DNA of 64,000 nt from JACOMY01 sp046233115 (GCA_046233115.1 JBJXHM010000003.1:62001-126000), one strand, 5' to 3'. Shown: positions 6,925 to 15,976, numbered from the stretch's first letter. The notes: generated by a model not told the origin, from the sequence alone. Numbers and translations are program-made.

Positions 6925-8178
6925 CTATCGCGACGCGCCCGAGCGGTCCGCCGCCTCCGACGGAATCCCGGCCCAGGGCTCCGGCCCTGTCGGCACCGCC
7001 TCGACCAGTCCGCGGACGATCTCACCCTTGGCGTCGTACATCGGCAGGGTGCAGAGTTCGCCGCGGTGAACCTCTCCGTCGGTGCAGTCCACCTCCACCA
7101 CGCTGCCGGGGCCGAGATCCGCGTCCTTCAGGTGGACGATGCCGACGCCGCAGACCTGATAGGGGGACCAGGTGCTGGAGGTGACCCGGCCGGCTGGTTG
7201 GCCGTCGTGCCTGAGGGTTTCGCCGCGCAGCGCGATCCCGCCCTCCACCCGGAGGCCCCAGGTCCGGCAGGTCTTGTCCGCCGCCAGCAGGGCCTCGCGG
7301 CCGATGAAGTCGCCCTTGTCGAAGTCGACGAAACGGCCGAGCCCGACCGCGAAGGGATTGGTGTCCCGGGTGAAGTCCTGGCCGGACGACAGCAGGCCCG
7401 CCTCGATCCGGCGGCAGCGGAAGCCCGGCGTCGCCGTCAGGATCATCCCCATCCTGGCGCCTTCCTCGAGGATCAGGTCGCCCAGCTTCTCGATGTCGTT
7501 CTCGGGCCGGAAGTAGATCTCCCAGCCCAGCTCGTTGGTGAAGCCGGTGCGGCTGATGATGACCCGCTCGCCGGCCAGGGTGACCTCGGTCCAGTCGAAA
7601 TAGCGCCAGGGTTCGGGCAGCGGGCCCTCCAGCAGGTGCGCCAGCAGTGCCATCGAGCGCGGTCCCTGGATCTGGCTGACCCAGACCTCGGGATCGCTGA
7701 TCGTCACCTCGAGGCCGGCGGCATGGGCCTTGTACCAGGAGAAGAGGTCGCCGTCGGCCTGGGCGAACCAGTAGCGCTGGTCGCCGACCCGCAGCAGCAG
7801 ACCGTCGGCGATCATGCCGCCGTCGTGGTAGCAGGCGAACTGGTAGGAGCAGCGCCCGACCTTCACCTTGGCCACGTCGCGCGGGAAGATCCGCTGCAGC
7901 AGGGTCAGGGCATCGGGACCGGCGATCTCGTAGGGATGCTCGCCGGTGTGCCTGAAGATGATTTCCTGGCGCGCCTTCCAGTACATCTCGTCCGGCGTGG
8001 CGTTGGAGAGCGTCTCCGGCGTCAGCCGCCCGGCATAGAGCGAGTACTCGGGATCGTAGGGCAGCTCCTGATAGGTCAGGGGATGCACCGCCATGGTGCG
8101 GGCCAGTTCCACCGGCCGGACACCCTGGTTGGCCAGCGGCTTGATGGAGAAGCGGAGCCTCTGGAGACTGGGATGCAT
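6925..8178 (-). CDS. GcvT-like (aminomethyltransferase/demethylase family) protein
   Basis: 417 residues with the GcvT/DmdA barrel and C-terminal domain. Seen: MYWKARQEIIFRHTG and YEIAGPDALTLLQRIFPRD (about 65-105), the folate-region signature TGFTNELGWEIYF (about 222) and FIGREALL (about 305), then the C-terminal WSPYQVCGVG segment. Members of this superfamily pass a methyl or methylene group from a substrate to tetrahydrofolate (T-protein, DMSP demethylase, aromatic O-demethylases). There is no glycine cleavage partner here. It is the last gene of an operon with a FAH-family enzyme and a ketopantoate-reductase-like enzyme, which favours a THF-dependent demethylase in a catabolic route. Substrate unknown. 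Confidence 0.85.
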   Translation of the reverse strand: MHPSLQRLRFSIKPLANQGVRPVELARTMAVHPLTYQELPYDPEYSLYAGRLTPETLSNATPDEMYWKARQEIIFRHTGEHPYEIAGPDALTLLQRIFPRDVAKVKVGRCSYQFACYHDGGMIADGLLLRVGDQRYWFAQADGDLFSWYKAHAAGLEVTISDPEVWVSQIQGPRSMALLAHLLEGPLPEPWRYFDWTEVTLAGERVIISRTGFTNELGWEIYFRPENDIEKLGDLILEEGARMGMILTATPGFRCRRIEAGLLSSGQDFTRDTNPFAVGLGRFVDFDKGDFIGREALLAADKTCRTWGLRVEGGIALRGETLRHDGQPAGRVTSSTWSPYQVCGVGIVHLKDADLGPGSVVEVDCTDGEVHRGELCTLPMYDAKGEIVRGLVEAVPTGPEPWAGIPSEAADRSGASR

Positions 8179-8195
8179 GCTGCCTCTTTCCTTCC

Positions 8196-9047
8196 TCAGA
8201 CCGAAGCCGTCGCGACGGCATTGCGCAGGGTTCCGACGCCCGAGACCTCGACCTCGACGACATCGCCCGGCTGCAGGAACCCGGGCGGCTTGCGGCTGCC
8301 GCCGGTGCCGTCTGGCGATCCCGTGGCGATCACGTCGCCCGGATTGAGCCGCGTCATCTGCGAGAGGTAGGCGATCACCTCGGGCAGCGGGTGGATCATC
8401 TCGGCGCCCATGGCATCCTGCTTGGCCACGCCGTTCACGCGGGTCACCAGCCGCATCTGCTCCGGCTGGCCGGCCTCATCGGCGGTGGTGAGCCAGGGCC
8501 CCCAGGCGCCCGAGGCGAAGAAGTTCTTGCCGGCGTGCACGCTGTGCTTCTGCCAGCCGCGCACCGAGCCCTCGTTCATGCAGGCATAGCCGGCGACATG
8601 AGCCAGGGCCCGGTCCGGCGTGACATGCCGGCAGGTCTTGCCGATCACCGCGACGATCTCGCCCTCGTAGTCGTAGGTGAGCGCCGCCTCGCCGCTGGGC
8701 ATCTCCAGCTCCGCGCCGTGGCCCACCAGGCTCTCGTCGTGGCGTCCGAAGATGACGATGGTGTCGGACTGTGGCGTGACACCGGCCACGGGATAGGGCT
8801 TCTTGTAGTTCAGCCCGATGCAGAGAATCTTCGAGGGTGCAGGAATGGGCGGCAGCAGGGTCAGCGAGGCCAGGGGAAGCGCTTCCGCCAGGCAGTGCGC
8901 CGGCAGCTCGGCCAGCTTGCCGGCGGCCAGCAACGCACGCAGGCTGGGATAGGCGTCCGAGAAGTCCGGTGCGACGGGACGGAGGGTCTCGCCTTCCACC
9001 AGGCCGTAGCTCTCGCACCCCTCGAGCAGAAAACTTGCTATTCTCAT
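8196..9047 (-). CDS. Fumarylacetoacetate hydrolase family protein
   Basis: 283 residues. The FAH fold is seen from ILCIGLNYKKPYP (about residue 75), the metal-binding segment LTYDYEGEIVAVIGK (about 125), GYACMNEGS, and the C-terminal LNPGDVIATGSPDGTGG (about 240). Family members hydrolyse or decarboxylate beta-diketo acids or hydrate 2-oxo-dienoates using Mg2+, usually near the end of aromatic or sugar-acid degradation. Its start overlaps the previous gene's stop as ATGA and the GcvT-like gene follows after 17 bp. The exact reaction cannot be read from the sequence. Confidence 0.88.
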   Translation of the reverse strand: MRIASFLLEGCESYGLVEGETLRPVAPDFSDAYPSLRALLAAGKLAELPAHCLAEALPLASLTLLPPIPAPSKILCIGLNYKKPYPVAGVTPQSDTIVIFGRHDESLVGHGAELEMPSGEAALTYDYEGEIVAVIGKTCRHVTPDRALAHVAGYACMNEGSVRGWQKHSVHAGKNFFASGAWGPWLTTADEAGQPEQMRLVTRVNGVAKQDAMGAEMIHPLPEVIAYLSQMTRLNPGDVIATGSPDGTGGSRKPPGFLQPGDVVEVEVSGVGTLRNAVATASV

Positions 9048-9979
9048 CCCTTGCCTCCCGCAAAGCGCTCTTCGAGGGCGCGCACGGCCACCGAGAGCAT
9101 CTCGTTCACCGGCGTCCGGATCGCGTGTTTGCGGCCGAGCGGCGGTATCGCCCCGTTGATGAAGTCGATCTCCGACCGTCTCCCGGCCTTGAAGTCAAGC
9201 CGCATCGAGGGGCTGGCACCGGGCATCATCTCGGCGAAGGCGGTAACATAGGCAATGGGATCGTCGAAGGAGAAGGCGATCCCCTCTGCCAGACCACAGG
9301 CATAGGCCTCGCGCGTGCAGTCCAGCGCCAGGGACCAGCGTTCGGGCCCGGCACGCAGCTCGCCGACCGTGCAGTCGAAGACCGTGCAGGGCGCCGACAA
9401 GGTGACGTTGCAGAGCAGCTTCTCCCAGATGAGCTGATGGATGTCGGCGAAGGCCCGAGCGTTGAAACCGGCGGCCTGCCAGAAGGCCTGCAGGCCAAGG
9501 AGCCGAGGCGTCAGGCCGCCCGTCAACTCCCCCAGGCGGATCAGCTTCATCGCGTTGTGGTGGACATGCCCCGGCCCCTTCATCGAGGCGCCGAAGCCGT
9601 CCGCGACGCCCAGGAAGAGAGCCGCGCCGGGGAGCTGGTCGGCAATCCGCTCCCCGGCGCCGAGCCCGTTCTGGATGGTCAGCACCTTGGTATCCGGCCC
9701 GAGCAGCGGGCGCACCGCCCTTGCAGCCTCGGCCACCGCCGCGGCCTTGGTCGCGATCACGATCAGTGCGGCCCCCGCCGCCACCGCCGGATCCGCCGAG
9801 GCGGTGATGCCGGTCACCCTGCGGTCGCCGTCCGGCCCCTCCAAACGCAGCCCCCCTGCGTTGATGGCCTCGACATGGGCCCTCCAGGGATCGATCGCGA
9901 CCACCTCGTGACCGACCTCCGCAAAGCGGGCGGCATAGACCGAGCCCATCGCCCCCGCGCCGAAAACCGCGACCTTCAC
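9044..9979 (-). CDS. Ketopantoate reductase family (PanE/ApbA-like) oxidoreductase
   Basis: 311 residues from a GTG at 9979 preceded by CGGAAG. Longer readings would run into the divergent LysR gene and precede the Rossmann fold with unrelated residues. KVAVFGAGAMGSVYAARF begins the dinucleotide fold, and an Asp after strand 2 (VVAIDPWRAH) suggests NAD(H) preference. The family Lys in WEKLLCNV (about 175) and Glu in RRSEIDFINGAI (about 245) are present, so it should be active. The context is catabolic (FAH and GcvT-like genes, divergent LysR), so reduction or oxidation of a hydroxy/oxo acid other than ketopantoate is likely. It is the first gene of its operon. Confidence 0.86.
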   Translation of the reverse strand: MKVAVFGAGAMGSVYAARFAEVGHEVVAIDPWRAHVEAINAGGLRLEGPDGDRRVTGITASADPAVAAGAALIVIATKAAAVAEAARAVRPLLGPDTKVLTIQNGLGAGERIADQLPGAALFLGVADGFGASMKGPGHVHHNAMKLIRLGELTGGLTPRLLGLQAFWQAAGFNARAFADIHQLIWEKLLCNVTLSAPCTVFDCTVGELRAGPERWSLALDCTREAYACGLAEGIAFSFDDPIAYVTAFAEMMPGASPSMRLDFKAGRRSEIDFINGAIPPLGRKHAIRTPVNEMLSVAVRALEERFAGGKG

Positions 9980-10097
9980 GCCTAGATACTTCCGTTGCTG
10001 CCGCACCCATTGGTAGGGCGACCTCCAGGACCGAGGCCGCTCTCCAGACTGCGAAGGTCGGCCGCGGCCAGCCGTTTGACAAACGAGATCTACGCAG

Positions 10098-10127
10098 CCT
10101 ATGGATGGCGAAATCTTCATCCATAGG
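10098..10127. promoter_or_regulatory. Perfect 10-bp dyad spanning the LysR gene start
   Basis: CCTATGGATG and CATCCATAGG are exact inverted repeats separated by 10 bp and span the ATG at 10105. In DNA it could be the operator for the LysR regulator and its divergent operon. In RNA it could fold over the start codon. It lies about 120 bp from the start of the divergent gene. Confidence 0.5.
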
Positions 10128-11043
10128 ACGAGAGCCATTGGCCGAACCGACCCGTCGCCTGCCGCTGAACGCACTGCGGACCTTCGAGGCTGCGGCCCGG
10201 CACCTGAGCTTCAAGGCGGCAGCGGCAGAGCTCTGCGTCAGCGCCACCACGGTCAGCAATCAGATCCGCCGGCTGGAGGCGGACTGGGACCGCAAGCTGT
10301 TCCACCGCCGGACCCGTGCGGTTGAACTGACCGACAGCGGACGGTCGATGGCCCGGGTACTGACCCGTGCCTTCGACGATATCCGCGACGAGGTCGAGAG
10401 GCAGGGCCTGCAGGCGCGCAAGACGGTGAGCCTGGCGGTCGGGCCGATCTTCGGTTCGCGCTGGCTGGGGCCAAGGCTTGCCCGCTTCGGCCGCGACCAC
10501 CCGGAGATCCAGCTGGTGATCACCCAGGGCGGACGCCTGGAGGGCGCCGAGCAGATGGTGAGCGACATCGCTGTCGATTGGGGGCTAGGCTACTGGCCGG
10601 GGTTGGAAGCACGCCTGCTGATGCGGGTGCGCTACGCGCCGGTCGCGAGCCCGGCACTGCTGGCCCAATACAGCACGCTGTCGGAGCCGGCCGCGCTGGC
10701 GGCGCTGCCGATCATCCATCAGTACGACCGCAGCGAATGGCAGAACTGGTTCGCTCTGGCCGGCTGTCCGCAAAGCCGCTTTCCCCGCGAGGTCGTGATC
10801 GTCGATTCGAACCTGGTGGAGCGTGCGGTTCAGTCCGGACAGGGAGTGGCGCTGGGCGTCTTCCCCTTCTTGGACGAAGACCTGCGCAACGACCAGCTGA
10901 TCAAACCCTTCGACATCGACCTGCACCCGACCCGGGCATACTACCTCTTGACCCGCACGCAAGCGCGGAAGCGCAGAGAGGTCAGGACCGTCTGCGAGTG
11001 GATCGAGGCCCAGGTCGCGGAAGAAGAAGGCTCCGCACTTTAA
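10105..11043 (+). CDS. LysR family transcriptional regulator (GcvA-like)
   Basis: 312 residues. The N-terminal winged helix reads LPLNALRTFEAAARHLSFKAAAAEL with recognition helix SATTVSNQIRRLE (about 50-65), and the co-inducer domain begins near VSLAVGPIFGSRWL (about 110). It is closest to the GcvA type. It is divergent from the ketopantoate-reductase-like operon and converges with the hydroxyacid dehydrogenase gene, so the former is its likely target. The ATG at 10105 lacks a clear Shine-Dalgarno and sits within the dyad. An in-frame TTG at 10137 has AGGA eight bases upstream and would begin the protein closer to the family norm; either start is possible. Confidence 0.88.
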   Translation: MAKSSSIGREPLAEPTRRLPLNALRTFEAAARHLSFKAAAAELCVSATTVSNQIRRLEADWDRKLFHRRTRAVELTDSGRSMARVLTRAFDDIRDEVERQGLQARKTVSLAVGPIFGSRWLGPRLARFGRDHPEIQLVITQGGRLEGAEQMVSDIAVDWGLGYWPGLEARLLMRVRYAPVASPALLAQYSTLSEPAALAALPIIHQYDRSEWQNWFALAGCPQSRFPREVVIVDSNLVERAVQSGQGVALGVFPFLDEDLRNDQLIKPFDIDLHPTRAYYLLTRTQARKRREVRTVCEWIEAQVAEEEGSAL

Positions 11044-11049
11044 ACTGCG

Positions 11050-12087
11050 CTACCGCCTCGCCTGTGCCTGGCGTTTCGCCTGCCAGCCAGGCCGCTCCAG
11101 CACCTCGCGGTTGACGATGCCCTTCGGCACCGCGCCGCGGCGCCAGGCGAGCACGGCCTCGACGTCGGCCGAGCCGTTGCCGGCGAAGAGCTGGTCGGTG
11201 AGGCAGAGCGCATGCGGCGTGACGATCACCTGCTCCATCTGCAACAGCGGCTCGTCCGCCGGCGGCGGTTCCTGGTCCAGAACATCAAGGCCGGCGCCGG
11301 CGATGACGCCGGCGCGCAACGCCTCGGTCAGCGCCACCTGGTCGACGATGGGGCCGCGCGCGGTGTTGATCAGGTAAGCACTGGGCTTCATCAGCGCCAG
11401 GCGCTCGGCATTCACCAGATGCTGCGTCGCCGGGCTGAGCGGACAGTTCACGGTGAGGAAGTCGGCCTGGCGGAAGACCTCCTCCAGCGGCAGCAGCTCG
11501 ACCCCCAGGGCAGCGGCCAGCTCAGGATCGGCATAGGGGTCGTGGGCGATGAAACGCAGGTCGAGTGGGGCGGCCAGACGGAACAGCTCGGCGCCGATGT
11601 TGCCCAGTCCCAGCGAGCCCAGGGTGCGCCCGACCAGGCCGATGCCGTTGTGCAGGGTCTTCTCCGCCCAGCCCTCCGGGCCGCGCCGCGCGATCCGGTC
11701 CTTCACCATCAGCTTGCCCGAGAGCGCGAAGAGCAGGGTCAGGATCGAGACGGCGACCGGCCGGCGCACCCCGTCCGGCGTGATCGCCAGCGCCACGTCG
11801 CGTTCGCTGCAGGCGGCCACGTCGACCCGGTCGTAGCCGACGCCGAAGCGGGCGATCAGGCCCAGGCGGTCGGCTTTGGCCAGGCTCCGGCTGGTGACCC
11901 AGGGCAGCAGTAGGATCACCGCATCCACATCGGCCAGGGCCTCGGGCGGGATCTCCTCGCAGGGCTCCAGGTAGAAAAGCTCCAGGTCCGCCTGCGCCTG
12001 CAGCGGCGAGAGGTCGAACTCCGGAAAGCTCGGGCTGCCGTCGGCACGCAGGAAGTCGGCGCTGAGCGCGACGCGCATCTTCGCCAT
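11050..12087 (-). CDS. D-isomer-specific 2-hydroxyacid dehydrogenase
   Basis: 345 residues. The NAD-binding motif GLGNIGAELFRLA is at about residue 160, the catalytic Arg in NTARGPIVD (about 245), the Glu in LDVLDQEPP (about 270) and the His in VTPHALC (about 293). It interconverts a 2-oxo acid and a D-2-hydroxy acid, for example hydroxypyruvate/glycerate or glyoxylate/glycolate. ATG at 12087 overlaps the aldolase stop (TGATG) with GGAGGG upstream; a GTG one codon earlier is less well spaced. It is the last gene of the ABC transporter/lactonase/aldolase operon, so it probably acts on an aldolase product or oxidises the sugar acid before cleavage. Confidence 0.9.
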   Translation of the reverse strand: MAKMRVALSADFLRADGSPSFPEFDLSPLQAQADLELFYLEPCEEIPPEALADVDAVILLLPWVTSRSLAKADRLGLIARFGVGYDRVDVAACSERDVALAITPDGVRRPVAVSILTLLFALSGKLMVKDRIARRGPEGWAEKTLHNGIGLVGRTLGSLGLGNIGAELFRLAAPLDLRFIAHDPYADPELAAALGVELLPLEEVFRQADFLTVNCPLSPATQHLVNAERLALMKPSAYLINTARGPIVDQVALTEALRAGVIAGAGLDVLDQEPPPADEPLLQMEQVIVTPHALCLTDQLFAGNGSADVEAVLAWRRGAVPKGIVNREVLERPGWQAKRQAQARR

Positions 12088-12872
12088 CACGTACCCTCCC
12101 GGACTCCGGCGCGGATGCCCTCCAGCCCGCGGGCCACGCCGTCGCCCAGGATCCAGGCATCGACCCCGTAGGCGATGAAGTCGAAGCCCTGACGGTAGAA
12201 GGCGACCCCGCTCTCCACGTCGGGCACCAGACGCCCCAGCGCAGTGTCGGTCTTGCGGCAGGCGGCGATCACCTTGTCGACCGCGGCCAGGAAATTGGGA
12301 TTGTCAAACTCTCCGGGAATCCCCAGCGAGCAGGACAGGTCGAAGTGGCCGACCCAGAGGCAATCCACCCCCTCCAGAGCGGCGATGGCCTCGGCATTCT
12401 CCACCCCTTCGGCGGTCTCGATCTGCAGGAAAAGTGCGGTCCGCTGGTTGGCTGCGGCCAGCTTCGCCATGGTCGGGCCGGCGGAATAGCGGTCGTGGGC
12501 GGCGCGCAGGATCACGCCGCGGCCGCCCATCGGCACGTACTTGGCCGCCTGCACGATGGCCGCGGCCTCGGCCGGCGTGCTCACCATCGGCAGCATCACC
12601 CCCTCCGCCCCGGCGTCGAAGGCGCGTGCGATGTCCTTGTAGTCCTTCGAGGGCACACGAACGATGGTCGGCAGGTCGGCAGCCCGCATGAAGACCATGA
12701 CCCGCTTCACCGTCTCGATGGCGAAGCCGCTGTGCTCGGTATCGAGCACGGCGAAGTCGCAACCGGCGTGCTTCAGGATATAGCCGATGCCGGGGGTATC
12801 GAACTCGATCAGGAAGTGTCCGGCCTTGAGCGACCGGGTCTTGGTCATGTCCTTCAGGGGGGTGCTGCTCAC
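12087..12872 (-). CDS. HpcH/HpaI family class II aldolase
   Basis: 261 residues, GTG start with AAGGAG upstream. Typical features: VLDTEHSGF (catalytic His, about residue 47), TIVRVPS (Arg, about 71), metal ligands in LQIETAEGVENAEAI (Glu, about 150) and GHFDLSCSLGIPG (Asp, about 177). These Mg2+/Mn2+-dependent enzymes cleave 2-oxo-4-hydroxy acids into pyruvate or hydroxypyruvate and an aldehyde. It follows the lactonase-like gene and overlaps the dehydrogenase gene, which fits a route where an opened sugar acid is oxidised or dehydrated and then cleaved. Substrate unknown. Confidence 0.9.
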   Translation of the reverse strand: MSSTPLKDMTKTRSLKAGHFLIEFDTPGIGYILKHAGCDFAVLDTEHSGFAIETVKRVMVFMRAADLPTIVRVPSKDYKDIARAFDAGAEGVMLPMVSTPAEAAAIVQAAKYVPMGGRGVILRAAHDRYSAGPTMAKLAAANQRTALFLQIETAEGVENAEAIAALEGVDCLWVGHFDLSCSLGIPGEFDNPNFLAAVDKVIAACRKTDTALGRLVPDVESGVAFYRQGFDFIAYGVDAWILGDGVARGLEGIRAGVREGT

Positions 12873-12890
12873 GGCGCTGGCTCCTTCGCT

Positions 12891-14846
12891 TTAGATCGGT
12901 TTGAGGCGCAGCACGGCATAGGGCCGAAGCGCCAGGTCGGCGGGGTCGGCCTGCTCGGGCTCCTGACCGAAGGCCTCGGGATCGGCGGCGCAGGCCTCGA
13001 AGCGCAGCTCGTCCAGGCGGGAGACCGCAACGCGCGGACCGGCGAGGCCGGCGACCGCGACGCGCTGGTGCTCGCCGGTCAGATTGGCGAGCCAGAGCTC
13101 GCGGCCGGCCGCGGTCTCGAAGCCCAGCGCCTGCAGCGCGCGCGGCGCCGAGGAGCTGGTCTCCAGCCGCGGCTGGCCGGAGGCGGCATAGAGCGCGCGC
13201 ATCACGTGGTAGGCGGGATAGAGGCCGCCCGCCTCGTCGTACCAGGGCTGCGGCGTCGCCATCGGGTGATGCACCAGGCCGAAGGGCCCGGTGGGCGCCC
13301 CCAGGATCACCGAGTCCACCCCGCCCTCGGCCATGCGCGCTCCATAGCCGAGATACCAGGCAGCTCCCAGGAGGCCACGCTGGCGCGGATCCTCGCGGGT
13401 CATGGTGACCCTGATGTTCTCCGGGTTGGGCGTGGTCGGCGCCCCGAAGGGGCTGGTGCGCGAGCCGATGCTGCCGGGGCCGACGCGATAGCCCTTGCCG
13501 CCGGCCAAGGCCCGGCCCGAAGCGACGACGTAAGGCAGGCACTCGATGGTCTCGGTCACCGAGCGATCGTCAGCGGCATGCACCAGGGCCGAGGTGGTGT
13601 GGCAGAGGAAGTCCAGCGCCGCCAGCGGCGGCCGCTTGCGGTTCAACTCGGTGAAGTAGGCGAAGCTGCCACCGCCGAGCGGCAGACCGGGGAAGTGCTT
13701 GGCGGCCGCGGCATAAAGGCGATCGAAGGCCGCGCTGTCGGGGAACACGGTCCCCGGCATGACGAAATCCAGATCGCCCGCCGGCGAGACCGCGAGAGAG
13801 GCCAGCGTGACGCCACAGGCGCGCGTCAGCTCGGCAAAGGCGGCGACCTCCGCCTCGGGGTCGTCGCTGCCCGCGACCAGCAGCTCCACCGCCAGCGCCG
13901 CCGAGAGCGACTCGCTCAGCCGCTTGGCTGCGGCCAGCGCCTGCACACCGTCGCGGCGGGCATCGAAGAAGCAGCTCAGGAAGGCCGGACGCAGCGGCTG
14001 TAGCAGCGCCAGCCGCTGTAGCGCGGCGTCGCCCAGGGCCGCCTCCAGCCCCATGCCGAACTCCGGCAGCTCGCCCACCCGGCCGCCGACCGCGACCTCC
14101 GCCTTCCCCTCGCCGGCGCTCGCCGATCCGGCCGGCGCCTCGCCGTCCAGGCGCAGCGACACGGCCTGCTCGACCGGCTCGCCCGCCGGCAGCAGGTAGG
14201 GAAAGGGCTTGGCCAGCGGACGCACATAGGTCTTGTAGGAGGCATCGGTCCAGTTACGCTGATCCTCCATCTCGAAGGTGTCGCCCTCCATGGTGCAGAC
14301 GGCCTTGAGGCCGGGCAGGACCTCGTGGGTGAGCGCGCGGATCTCCTCGATCGGCTGCTTGGGGTCGATCAGCTCGGGAAAGCGGGTCTCGACGCGGCTG
14401 CCGTCGACGTGCAGAACCTCGACCGGCCGGCCGGCGATACCCTCGACCCCGTGCAGCACGACGAAGCCGGTACGATTGGTCAGGAAGTCGGTCTCCGGCG
14501 TGCCGACCGCCTCGAAGCGCAGGCTGCCGTCGGCGCTGCCGGTGATCCTGGCCTCATAGGCGAAGCTCTGCTCCGCGTCGCGGCAGCGTGCGCGGTAGGT
14601 GACGACGAAGCCCTCGGCCTGTTGCTCGATCGCCAGGTCGTCGATCTCGGCGGCGAAGGTGCCCCAGACCTTGTCGCGCACCACGTAGGAGATGGCGCGC
14701 AGGACCTCGCGGCCGCGATACCTGACGTAGCGCAGGTTGCCGGCGTCCAGCTCGGCCGTGAGGTCGCCGGCGGTGAGCAGCTCGCTTGCGGCCGGCGGCT
14801 CCTCGGTCCCGAACAGCTTAACGGCTTGCGACGGACTGCTGGTCAT
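12891..14846 (-). CDS. D-apionate lactonase-like protein
   Basis: 651 residues in three apparent parts: an N-terminal beta domain (LRYVRYRGREVLRAISYVVR, VWGTFAAEI at about 35-65), a central barrel-like part containing PAFLSCFFDARR (about 285) and GGGSFAYFTELNR (about 400), and a C-terminal beta-sandwich from about 560. This arrangement and the N-terminal motifs resemble D-apionate lactonase (ApnL), which opens apionolactone during D-apiose breakdown. It overlaps the ABC ATPase gene by 4 bp and precedes an HpaI aldolase. The other known apionate enzymes (oxidoisomerase, kinase, RuBisCO-like or decarboxylase steps) are not in the window, so the true substrate may be a different lactone. Assigned from memory of the family. 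Confidence 0.6.
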   Translation of the reverse strand: MTSSPSQAVKLFGTEEPPAASELLTAGDLTAELDAGNLRYVRYRGREVLRAISYVVRDKVWGTFAAEIDDLAIEQQAEGFVVTYRARCRDAEQSFAYEARITGSADGSLRFEAVGTPETDFLTNRTGFVVLHGVEGIAGRPVEVLHVDGSRVETRFPELIDPKQPIEEIRALTHEVLPGLKAVCTMEGDTFEMEDQRNWTDASYKTYVRPLAKPFPYLLPAGEPVEQAVSLRLDGEAPAGSASAGEGKAEVAVGGRVGELPEFGMGLEAALGDAALQRLALLQPLRPAFLSCFFDARRDGVQALAAAKRLSESLSAALAVELLVAGSDDPEAEVAAFAELTRACGVTLASLAVSPAGDLDFVMPGTVFPDSAAFDRLYAAAAKHFPGLPLGGGSFAYFTELNRKRPPLAALDFLCHTTSALVHAADDRSVTETIECLPYVVASGRALAGGKGYRVGPGSIGSRTSPFGAPTTPNPENIRVTMTREDPRQRGLLGAAWYLGYGARMAEGGVDSVILGAPTGPFGLVHHPMATPQPWYDEAGGLYPAYHVMRALYAASGQPRLETSSSAPRALQALGFETAAGRELWLANLTGEHQRVAVAGLAGPRVAVSRLDELRFEACAADPEAFGQEPEQADPADLALRPYAVLRLKPI

Positions 14847-15973
14847 GACCTCTCTCCCCTATCCTTGCCATCCGGTGTCGGCCAGATCACCCGGTCGCTC
14901 TCTGGGTCGATCAGGATGGCGCGGCGCATGTCGATCGCCACCTCGATCCGCTGGCCCGTCCCCTCCACGTCGTGCGCCTGCAGCTCGGCCAGAACCTCGC
15001 TGCCGCCCAGCTTGAAGGTGGCGTAGAGCCGGCTGCCGGTCGGCTGCAGCAGGTCGATGACGACCGGCAGGTGCAGGAAGCTTCCCGTCCCGCGGGCCCC
15101 GGTGATGTGCTCGGGCCGCAGGCCCAACAGCAGCTTGCGGCCGACTTGGCCCGAAAGCCCCGCCGCCTGCTGGCCGTCGAGCGGCAGCACTGTCTCGGAA
15201 TCGGCGCGCAGCACCAGGCCGGCGTCCTGCCGCTCCAGGACGACCGGGATCAGGTTGATCGGCGGCGAGCCCAGGAAGCGCGCGACGAAGCGGCTGGCCG
15301 GCTGCTCGAAAAGGGTGAGCGGGCTGCCCTGCTGCTCGATCTGCCCGTCCTTCAACAGCACGATGCGGTCGGCCAGGGTCATCGCCTCGATCTGGTCGTG
15401 GGTGACGTAGACCATGGTCTTGCCGATTTCCTGGTGCAGGCGCTTGATCTCGGCCCGCATCTCGTCGCGGAGCTGGGCATCCAGGTTCGACAGCGGCTCG
15501 TCGAAGAGAAAGAGCCTGGCGTCGCGCACCACCGCCCGGCCGATGGCGACGCGCTGGCGCTGGCCGCCGGAGAGCTGGCGCGGTAGCCGGTCGAGCAGCG
15601 CGTCGATGTCGAGCATGCGGGCCGCCGAGCGCACCCGCTCCTCGACCTCGGCCTTCGCCACCTTGCGGGCGCGCAGGCCGAAGGCGATGTTCTCGAAGAC
15701 GTTGAGGTAGGGGTAGAGCGCGTAGTTCTGGAACACCATGGCGATGTTGCGGTCGCGCGGACGCACCCCGTTCACCACCTCGCCGCCGATCTCGATCCGG
15801 CCCTGGTCGATGTCCTCCAGGCCGGCGATGCAGCGCAGCAGGGTGCTCTTGCCACAGCCCGAGGGGCCGACCAGGACCGCGAACTCGCCGTCGGCGATGT
15901 CGAGGTCGATGCCACGCACCGCATGGACCTGGCCGTAGTGCTTGTGGATGCCGGAGAGCTGCAGACGTGCCAT
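14843..15973 (-). CDS. Carbohydrate ABC transporter ATP-binding protein (UgpC/MsmK type)
   Basis: 376 residues. Walker A is GPSGCGKSTLLRC (about residue 36), the signature LSGGQRQRVAIGRAVVR (about 133), Walker B LFLFDEPLSN (about 155) and the H-loop VYVTHDQIEAM (about 188). A C-terminal OB/TOBE domain after about 240 is typical of CUT1 transporter ATPases. It energises uptake through the two permeases encoded immediately upstream. Its start is 3 bp after a permease stop and its stop overlaps the lactonase-like gene, tying transport to that pathway. Confidence 0.95.
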   Translation of the reverse strand: MARLQLSGIHKHYGQVHAVRGIDLDIADGEFAVLVGPSGCGKSTLLRCIAGLEDIDQGRIEIGGEVVNGVRPRDRNIAMVFQNYALYPYLNVFENIAFGLRARKVAKAEVEERVRSAARMLDIDALLDRLPRQLSGGQRQRVAIGRAVVRDARLFLFDEPLSNLDAQLRDEMRAEIKRLHQEIGKTMVYVTHDQIEAMTLADRIVLLKDGQIEQQGSPLTLFEQPASRFVARFLGSPPINLIPVVLERQDAGLVLRADSETVLPLDGQQAAGLSGQVGRKLLLGLRPEHITGARGTGSFLHLPVVIDLLQPTGSRLYATFKLGGSEVLAELQAHDVEGTGQRIEVAIDMRRAILIDPESDRVIWPTPDGKDRGERS

Positions 15974-15976
15974 GGA

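Noticed and set aside
6925..8178. Glycine cleavage T-protein (gcvT) proper
   Set aside because: No gcvH or gcvP is nearby and the sequence is closer to the demethylase-like branch; the operon context is catabolic.
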